A stretch of DNA of 64,000 nt, taken from NCBI GenBank assembly GCA_022813625.1, contig JAKLMB010000029.1:489020-553019 (forward strand), in the 5' to 3' direction. Each line of letters opens with the position of its first letter. Position 1 is the first letter of the stretch. Positions 57,206 through 64,000 of this stretch are shown here, one piece after another. Below the pieces are notes generated by a model that ran no database searches, had not been told where the DNA came from, and saw only the letters and a program-made list of their open reading frames with translations. This DNA is from Aaosphaeria pasadenensis. Its lineage: Eukaryota > Ascomycota > Dothideomycetes > Pleosporales. The position numbers and the translations under genes were made by a program.

Positions 57206-57505
57206 TCAAATAATTCTCTCATCATGCCCTGAGTACAAGAAAGGCTGCGTCCATGCAATTATTAGATATTGCTTCGACTGGACCATCACTTGGTCGATCT
57301 CAATAAGAGGCTCGCGGACCTCTGAATCCAGAATTCCATGTTGAGGGCAGTTATCCTCACCTTCCAGAAGGAAACCCACGAAATAATAATCGTTGTACCT
57401 CTCAATGTCATTGTCGAATGTTGCCCTCTGTGAAAATGTTGTCGAGGAAGAGTTTCGTCTGATGGTCGATTTTACTTTGTTCTTTGGTCCACCCAGAGAC
57501 ATCAC
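57206..57505 (-). CDS. Possible small ORF or fragment, unknown
   Basis: A 99-codon minus-strand frame translates to a balanced peptide including ATFDNDIERYNDYYFVGFLLEGEDNCP and EIDQVMVQSKQYLIIAWTQPFL, which looks more like protein than noise. No good ATG-led partner exon was found upstream, where the frame is interrupted. It may be the last exon of an unassembled gene, or a decayed one. Confidence 0.3.
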   Translation of the reverse strand: MMSLGGPKNKVKSTIRRNSSSTTFSQRATFDNDIERYNDYYFVGFLLEGEDNCPQHGILDSEVREPLIEIDQVMVQSKQYLIIAWTQPFLYSGHDERII

Positions 57506-57713
57506 ATCTCTTGCTTCAAGGTGCTCATCCGAACATTTCCGTAGGCCGGTCAGCTATGGTTCGCACTTTCGTTTTGTAGCAGCCGTGGATACTGAAACCA
57601 TCCGAGGTGCTCATAATGCCAATCAAGGATAACCTGAAGACGGTACCGTCACGTGGAACGACTGCTTGACCATCTGGTACCTATCAGATGGCATCTCTTT
57701 GGATGGTATTTCG

Positions 57714-57940
57714 TTGGATGGTCTCATCGGGCGATAACATATCTTGTTGTGCGGCCCTATTCCTAGCCTTCGATGGACCCATCGAGCGACAGCATTTTTT
57801 GTGTGACCCTATCGCTCAGCGTTGGATGGCCTCATCGGGCGACAGTATCTCTTCCTGCGTGGTCCTATTTTTTGGTGTTGGATCCTCCAACCGGGCGACA
57901 GCATTCCTTCATGTGTGGTTCCATTCCTCGATGTTGGTGT
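57714..57940. repeat. Degenerate 53-56-bp minisatellite, about 4 copies
   Basis: Units begin TTGGATGG-CTCATCGGGCGACAG and start at about 57714, 57769, 57822 and 57878, with a trace at 57934. They are 70-80% alike by eye. No coding frame uses the repeat sensibly. Confidence 0.75.
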
Positions 57941-58023
57941 CCATGAACAGCTTGGTCTTCCATAAATCTCTAGACAAGCTCGCCTATTGGCGACCCGATG
58001 TCATGATATATTTTCATCTCCCA

Positions 58024-58913
58024 TCAATCTGCAAGTGTCGCGTGCAATTCCGCGGTGTCTAAACTTCTGTTGAAAAGATCATCGACGCTCTCCAGTCGAG
58101 ATCTCGACTCATTCATCTGTGCTTTGGTAGATGCAGGCGATCTCCATGCAGCAGATACTGGTGGGGGTAGACGCATAGGCGTCTCGAAATCGATTTTCAT
58201 GGTGAGATAGTACCACTTAGCATGCTTGACATATGCTGCACCATATACAGGCGGCATCAAGCTATGTGTTGTGTTCGGAGTTTCTCCGCACAAGCATGTA
58301 TCATTCGAATGCCTGTGGCATACTTATTGAAGCTACCTGGCACATTGGGTAACATGATAACACTTGGTGTGACATGCTGGATGTACCGATATCTCCAGTT
58401 ACCAGAAGCGGGGTGCTCCCACTCCATGCGAATAGCCCAACTGTTTGCACGGTCCCAATTCTCATAAGGACCAATCTCAGGCATCCAAGCCCAGGACATT
58501 GAATGAGTTTTCCAATCCATTCGGGCCTGGAAAGTGACAAAGAATTGATTACCGCTTAGCGGTCGATTGATGCCATTTGGAGGTTCAGTACAAAACATCT
58601 CACATGAAATGGCATCACCATCTCTGGACGTAGCACCCGAGATAACGAATGCACCGTGATAGGTCGACTTCCCGGTTTCACTTTTTCGTTCCCTCCACTT
58701 TGCGATCTTCGGCATTGCGCGACGAAACTCTGCAGTCTGATATGGTTCTTTGGTTCGTTCGTCAATTGACCATGTATCCGTCCGTATGAAAAGTTGACGC
58801 TCTGAGAACGCCACCTCTTCGAGTGGGGAGCTGAAATTAACGCCGTGCGGAACACCAAAGCTGGTCCGCATAACTCCTCCGGGCCATCCAGTCTTTGATG
58901 CTACCAAGTCCAT
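58024..58913 (-). CDS. Orphan gene, two or more exons, function unknown
   Basis: Exons 58913-58324 and 58261-58024 join across a 62-nt GTATGC...CATAG intron in correct phase and give 275 aa from the ATG at 58913. The open frame continues upstream into GAIEPAHYYKIA, after a CAG acceptor near 58950, so a further 5' exon probably exists and the true start is unresolved. The protein is rich in Trp, Met and aromatic residues (WAWMPEIGPYENWDRANSW, MEWEHPASGNWRYRY) and shows no domain I know. It has no signal peptide as modelled. The surroundings are repeats and other orphans. Confidence 0.5.
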
Positions 58914-59434
58914 TGCTATCTTGTAGTAATGGGCTGGCTCTATGGCTCCTGTTGGTTCGGGCTACTCCGCTAGAAGGCGTGCACCAGAACCACCCGAGTT
59001 GATAGTGAAAATTTCTCATATGCAGGTCTTAGCAAACAGATGAAGATTTGATCGACTAGTTCGTAGGCATGCTGGCTTGCATGTTCAAAGATGCAAATTG
59101 GAAAGAATTCTTTTCTCCGCTTTTTCCTTGAGAAGGACATATTTAAGCAGAGACATTGTACGCGGCAGCACACTGCCGAAGGCTGCCAGACTGTCCAAGC
59201 TTGAGGCTGTAAGGCCTCGAAATAGCTGTTCATGTTCCATTTCAGGAAACTTTGGATGTATTGGACGCTGCCAATTCGAAGACTATGGACTGGCGTCCAT
59301 GTGTTTTGAGGAGTTACTCGGGGGGTCATGATCAGTGCCTTGCCACCCTATTGACGTAAAACAATGCCATTAACAGACTCTAAGCTTGAGGTTTGTGGCA
59401 TTGACATTTGAAGTGACTGCACAGACGACGAGAC

Positions 59435-59647
59435 TCAATTGTTAAGCCTTGGTATGGAAAGCGCCGGCACGTTGAGGCGCTTCAGCTGAGTTTCGTATGC
59501 GAAGACTTTTTGCACTGAAGGACATGTTACGTAGTACATAATGTTCATATCCTCGTGCACTTCGTAGGTTGCGACCAGCCCCGTAGCATGATCAGCAAGT
59601 TCGATGACAGACGATGAATAATTGTCGTCATTGATCTTCTTTACCAT
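59435..59647 (-). CDS. Small ORF of 70 codons, doubtful
   Basis: Begins with a proper ATG and encodes MVKKINDDNYSSSVIEL..., a balanced sequence (70 aa) with no family. It may be a short orphan gene or an exon of a longer one. Only the composition supports it. Confidence 0.25.
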   Translation of the reverse strand: MVKKINDDNYSSSVIELADHATGLVATYEVHEDMNIMYYVTCPSVQKVFAYETQLKRLNVPALSIPRLNN

Positions 59648-59903
59648 CGGTCTTTAGTACACTTTGCATGCAGAATGGTATGCAAAGGATTGAGAACGGC
59701 TTTAAAGACCCCGAAAAGGTGATTGAAGAGGCAGGTGGTAGCTATCGGTGCTACCACAAGTAAATGAAGAAGTGAGAGTTGTGTGCGTCGCAAAGACGAA
59801 GGGTTCGTAGGGTTTATATAGGGCCCCAAATATGACTTCACTCCCACGCAAACACTCCCCGCCTAACCAAGTGATCGTCCTTGAGTCATAAAGTTGGACG
59901 TTG

Positions 59904-60175
59904 GCAGCAACAAACAGAATGAGCTGCTAAGATAATTGGTTCATGACCAGAGCGCTATGACGATACTTATTTCATTTTTGTCACATGGGTTCTCACGTGG
60001 GGATTTCGTGGCGATTAACATGGCGAAGTACCAGTATGATTGGCGCATGAGGCTATGTATGGCTACCAGTATAATACGAGCGCCATGGCCATACTTCATT
60101 TCGTCATTGCTGCCTGAATCCTCGTGTGGAAAGCGGCGGTGACCAACAGAACGAGCCGCTGAAGCAATTGGCCCA
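59904..60175. repeat. Diverged tandem duplication, unit about 128 bp
   Basis: GCGC[TC]ATG[AG]C[GC]ATACTT[AC]... occurs at 59952 and again at 60080. The flanking block ACAGAAYGAGCYGCT[AG]A occurs at about 59914 and 60145. Differences are mostly transitions. Read together they form about two and a half imperfect copies. Confidence 0.6.
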
Positions 60176-60606
60176 AATCTCCCCTTTCTGCCGACACGAA
60201 ACAAGAGATGTTCCCTCATCTTTCATCACCATCTATCTAGCATCTTTCATAGCCTCTTTCCTTTCGATAATTCCAAATTGAGGAGCAACAAAACAGAACT
60301 TCCAGTTTCAAACGGGCTTTCAAGCTTGAGGGCATACTTGTTCGGAGCTAATGTGGAGCTCATCACATCATCAAGCTTCCGGTTAAATCTTTTCAACTAC
60401 TAGGATGATCATGATCAATCAAGCCCATGATTGCACCTCGAAGCAATGTATAGAGCTTAAATACGTCAAGGATAGAGCAATATATGAAGCATCTGCTAGA
60501 GAAATCGTATTTTGATAGAGTATGTAGCTACCCAAGGAGAATAGTCGCCTATTCCAATGTGAACTGAAGATGTTTGCACATCGAGCATGGTCTAATTGTG
60601 ATTGTC

Positions 60607-61558
60607 CTATGCCCACGATGAAGGTCCCTGTTCTCCTTCACCTTGACCATTGGTGTCCCATGACCACGTTGTTGGACCCCTTTCCCCTTCATCTTGATCA
60701 TTGTTGCCCCATGGCCTCGATACAGGTCCCTCTTCATGTTCACCTTGATCATTGGTGTCCCATGGCAACGATGCAGATTCCCATTCCCCTGCAAATTCAC
60801 TTTGGTCAAAATCATCCCTTGACCATAAAGTTGATTCTGATTCCTCTTGACCGTGGTCGCTGTTGTCGTCTTCCTCTCTCCCCTCATCATTGTCTTCAAT
60901 CCCAGCGCTAAGTTCATAGGTTAGTTAGAAAACAAGATAAATGCTAGGGCAGCAGGCGATGTAAATGCGATGAAGAACACAGGAAGTAGACAATCATGAC
61001 AGTGAAATTCCTTGAAAAGGAATTCCATGCATATACTTATGTAGGAAAGGCGTTATGAGAGTCACTTACAATGGTTCGCGCCTCGCCGTGCCATCACCAC
61101 TTGTTGTTGTTGTGGTTGTAGTGGTCGTCGTGGTCGTTGTGCCATTGCTCGTGGTTGTGGTTGTGGTTGTGGTCGTGGTTATAGTCGTCGGTGTAGTCGT
61201 CGGTGTCTCCGTGTTCCTCGTTGTCGGAGTCGTCCTTGAAGTCCTCCTCATCCTGTTTGACGGCTGCTATATGCATTAGTAAACATGAGACAAAGATGGT
61301 AGTGACGAAAAAGCCTACGGTATTCTCGAGGAACCCCCTCGCTCTCTCAAAAGGCAAAGAAGGCGCTTCAGACGCCACAGAGAGATCAGGTTCAGGAAGC
61401 TCCACCCAGTTGTTAACGTCGGGCGGTGGACCTTCGTGGCCTGACAGTCTAACACGAGGCAATATACTGAAGACTCCGAAGTCGTCAAAGAACGTATCTG
61501 TGAAACTAATACATAATTCAGCTAATTTCAAGATCTTGCAAAGTAGCACATACCTCAT
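60607..61558 (-). CDS. Low-complexity orphan gene with Trp/Asp/Gly repeats; exon structure ambiguous
   Basis: The acidic last exon (60907-60607) reads AGIEDNDEGREEDDNSDHG and then three 17-residue repeats of the type PWDTNDQGEHEEGPVSR, encoded by 51-bp DNA units. Two upstream exons fit its phase. Model A: 61558-61098, with one possible membrane span (VGFFVTTIFVSCLLMHIAAV) and an Asp/His/Asn-rich end, through a weak donor (GTGATG); 253 aa. Model B: 61251-61070, which is almost pure Thr runs (MRRTSRTTPTT...), through a strong donor (GTAAGT); 160 aa. Both read the same DNA in different frames. I lean to neither. No function can be assigned. Confidence 0.4.
60625..60777. repeat. 51-bp coding tandem repeat, 3 copies
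   Basis: Unit starts at 60625, 60676 and 60727, exactly 51 bp apart, each holding CATCTTGAYCATTG-type cores. The length is a multiple of three and keeps the minus-strand acidic frame open, adding 17 residues per copy. Confidence 0.85.
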
Positions 61559-61841
61559 TTTCTTTGGCGAGAAGTTGGAGAAGTTAGACAGGCAAGGCGT
61601 CTATCTTATAAACCCCAGATGGGTGAGGCACCGGCCATCTCACTAGCCATAATAGGCATTCGTTTGGTGGCGCGATTGGACATGATTCCTGCAAAGTGTT
61701 CAAGTGAAGGTGGGATTAGAGACTAGCATATAGGTAGCCTTTATCCTCGTGACTAACAAACACATCCCTGGCCTATGAGAACGCCGATAGAATTTACGAA
61801 TTCATACCCTGCAGCATATCTTGAACACCGTCACTTCCACC

Positions 61842-63106
61842 ATGACTGGAGAATATGAGCGGTTCCAAATGGCAACAGAAGACTCCGGCAAGGTGAATGA
61901 AGTCAAAGCACATGGACCGGTCCCGTCGAACTATATCTTTCGCCGCCGCGAGCTCAATAGAGGGCAAGATCGAAACTATGGAGCGATATACACAGAGAAG
62001 ACCTCGCAGAAGAATACCTCAGAGCATCCCTGCAGTCCCACCAACCGCGAAGAGGGATGGCCTATTGCAGAGGAAGGATATCAACCAGTTCCTGATGTTG
62101 GGGCTGTCCAAGTCCCTTTCACTTACAATACCAAAGATTGGAAGTGGAAATTTCATGAGACCTGGGCTGACGCTGCTGCGGCTGCTCTCACTTCTTCGGA
62201 TGTTCTGATCGGACAACAGCCACCCAAGCCAAAAGATGTAATGGATGCAGGCGAGCAACTACAGGAGGCTGGCAAGATCATTGACTGGTTGTACCATCCA
62301 TGTGATCGCGACAGCGTTGTGTACCAGGATGAGGATCGCTGCGCTTCCGTGGTCCGAGAAAAGGGAGGGCGCAGTCTCATTATCGTAACGCCAGAAATAC
62401 CCAGCAACGCAGAACGGTGGAACAAGTTCTGGGACGACGAAGATCGGCCTAAGCTGTATGCCAGATGGTCAACCGGTTCTCAGGGCCTCCTTAAACCCAT
62501 CATACTTGGTTGTCTTCCGGTTTGGAATGAATGGAAGTCCAAACAGGCGTTGTGGTACACGCTCGAACCTCTTGGATCGTTTCGTACCGATTGGAATCAA
62601 AACTTCAACTCGTAAGGACCCAAGCCGCGAAACTTTATCCTTGCTGACAATGCTATAGTAGGCTGGAGGACGTACCTTGTCTCCAAGGTCTGCGCATCGA
62701 CACAAAGATTCTCAAGCACTCACACATTCATTGGACTCTGGCCACAGCACATCGCTCATACGTGATGAACTTGAGCAATATACCCAAGAACGGTCGAGGC
62801 GAGCCGAGATTTGGCAGCTGGATCCAACAGCAACTAGACCATATGACGCAATGCTTTCAATCTCGCAAGCGAACTCGCTTCAGCTTCGATAAGAATAAAG
62901 ATTATAGTGGAAACGGAGTGAACTGGACCCAATTGAGCGCCATTGTTATGGCACAACAAGGCTCTAGGTACCACGCCAAGTTATGGACCGAATCTATGGA
63001 TGCTTACATCGCTTACCGACTTGATCAAAATGACGACAATTGGATGGAATTCTCTCGAAAGACCAAAAAAGCGACAGATTGGCCCGACTGGCCCTACCCC
63101 CAGTAA
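61842..63106 (+). CDS. Orphan gene, two exons, function unknown
   Basis: Exons 61842-62611 and 62659-63106 encode about 405 aa (404 if the second of two adjacent AG acceptors is used). The start is the ATG at 61842; the frame opens earlier only through TTG. I recognise no domain. The first part is hydrophilic (PSNYIFRRRELNRGQDRNYG), followed by a Trp-rich central region (DWKWKFHETWADAAAAAL, RWNKFWDDEDRPKLYARW) and a C-terminal region rich in Trp, Asp and Asn (QNDDNWMEFSRKTKKATDWPDWPYPQ). There is no signal peptide. The Trp-rich, charged composition resembles the orphan at 58-58.9 kb in flavour only; I cannot show homology. Confidence 0.6.
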
Positions 63107-63472
63107 TCCTGAACTGAAGAATCAGAGGGCCTAATGATCAGATTGGTGTAGGATAACATTCATCAAAACTTGGAGAGATAAGGAGTGGAATCCTAGGAAA
63201 GTAACATTGCTGCATGCGGAGTAGACTATACAGGTATATCGATTAGAACCACTAATGTCGTTGTCTTACATTGACAAACCCTTTCTCGACGAGAAATCTC
63301 CTCTTGAGTGCATTGAGCCACTTCTGAACTCTCCCAGATACCTTGCCAACTACGGATCTGCGAACGTGATGATTCCTCGCCGTAGTTGCGGCGCAGGACA
63401 ACAGATGCCTACATTCTATCCATGGTTTTGAAGACTGCCATTAGATGGCTCATCTTCTAGGAATTACGACAT
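63107..63472. other. Convergent spacer at right end
   Basis: 3' flank between two convergent orphan genes. Nothing is recognised. Confidence 0.45.
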
Positions 63473-64000
63473 TCAACTACGCTGTAGAAATGCGAACATT
63501 GATATTTGCCGCATGACCTGCGGGCGCTTGGTCTCCTTCTCCTCCTCCTCCTTTTTCTTCTCCTCCTCGTCATGACCCCGCTTTGCGGGGACACGCGGCG
63601 ACAACGGGACTTCTTCTTCGTTGTTTTCGTCCCCGTCGCCGCCGTCATCGTACTCTTCTTCCTCCTCACTGTCGCCGATTACAACGCTGTTATAAGAAAT
63701 TTGATTTAATTAAATAACATAAACTAAATAACATAATTTAGCCAGAGTCTTGGAAAGAGCTTAAATAGAAGCAAAAGATACAGGAAATATAGAAGTATAG
63801 AGATACAAGTCATGCAGAGACACGAATATGTAAGATAGATATCATGACATGCACTTACATCTTCTTGGACGGCTCCACGCTTCGACTGATTGTCGTAGTC
63901 GTCGTCGTCGTCGTCGTCGTCGCCTTCTTCTTCTTCTTCTTCTTCTTCTTCTTCTTCTTCTTCTTCTTCTTCTTCTTCTTCTTCTTCTTCTTCTTCTTCT
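63473..64000 (-). CDS. Partial gene with acidic C-terminus, running off the right edge
   Basis: The last exon (63686-63473) reads VVIGDSEEEEEYDDGGDGDENNEEE, then VPLSPRVPAKRGHDEEEKKK, and ends QISMFAFLQRS. Upstream, a strong GTAAGT donor at 63858 closes an exon made of a trinucleotide repeat. With the AACAG acceptor, the frame reads poly-Lys, then Ala, a Thr run and ISRSVEPSKK. The alternative acidic frame (poly-Glu, then poly-Asp, then YDNQSKRGAVQED) needs a weaker acceptor 21 bases or so downstream. The charged, low-complexity character suggests a nuclear or disordered protein. Its N-terminus lies outside the window. Confidence 0.4.
63891..64000. repeat. (GTC)n followed by (CTT)n trinucleotide repeats
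   Basis: About ten GTC units (63891-63921) run into an uninterrupted CTT tract that reaches the window end (more than 25 units). Long pure triplet repeats are rare elsewhere in the window. Confidence 0.95.

Noticed and set aside
57688..58062. 124-codon plus-strand frame over the 55-bp minisatellite
   Set aside because: The repeat period is not a multiple of three, so copies do not encode repeating peptides; no domain is seen.

Overview
This window looks like an ordinary chromosomal segment from a filamentous ascomycete (Pezizomycotina; Leotiomycetes is my guess, not shown). Genes are compact and carry 1-4 short spliceosomal introns, mostly about 45-90 nt, with GTATGT/GTAAGT-type donors and YAG acceptors. 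Encoded proteins include fungal hallmarks: a GH72 glucanosyltransferase, a Zn2Cys6 regulator, an EF-hand external NADH dehydrogenase, Mdv1 and Esa1. Neighbouring genes lie on both strands, with no operons. Exon joins were worked out by hand from splice signals, open frame and family similarity; phases were checked arithmetically. I found no tRNA, rRNA, CRISPR array or intact transposon.

Left part (1-34.6 kb), conserved housekeeping genes. In order: GPI-anchored beta-1,3-glucanosyltransferase (+), zeta-crystallin-like quinone reductase (-), external NADH dehydrogenase (-), mitochondrial division adaptor Mdv1 (-), chorismate mutase (+), Alg3 mannosyltransferase (+), EIF1AD-like protein (-), MFS transporter (+), aldo/keto reductase (-), Rex4 exonuclease (-) divergent from histone acetyltransferase Esa1 (+), a Zn2Cys6 transcription factor (+), a GMF/Aim7 ADF-fold protein (-) divergent from a molybdopterin-binding-domain protein (+), and Ras (+). 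Several products act in mitochondria (Nde, Mdv1, probably the quinone reductase) or in the wall and secretory pathway (GH72, Alg3), but nothing suggests a metabolic gene cluster.

Middle (34.6-57 kb). A 5.3-kb stretch between two convergent genes has no recognisable gene. It is followed by a DUF4385 protein (-), a small membrane-anchored unknown (-) divergent from a PP4-type phosphatase catalytic subunit with two large insertions (+), an unknown Pro-rich protein (-), a 3-kb stretch with only a possible gene relic, a MATE transporter (+), a PQ-loop protein (+), Pex12 (-), a secreted pectin methylesterase (+) and an unknown multi-pass membrane protein (+).

Right part (57-64 kb), more accessory in character: orphan genes without recognisable domains, minisatellites (51-56 bp units), a diverged roughly 128-bp duplication, and two loci in which a trinucleotide-repeat Thr-rich exon is followed by an acidic exon. 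The window ends inside a long (CTT)n tract. I did not find a convincing new biological system. The best leads are the enlarged PP4 catalytic subunit, the overlapping repeat-encoded frames at 60.6-61.6 kb with their look-alike at 63.5-64 kb, and the gene-free convergent gap at 34.6-39.9 kb.
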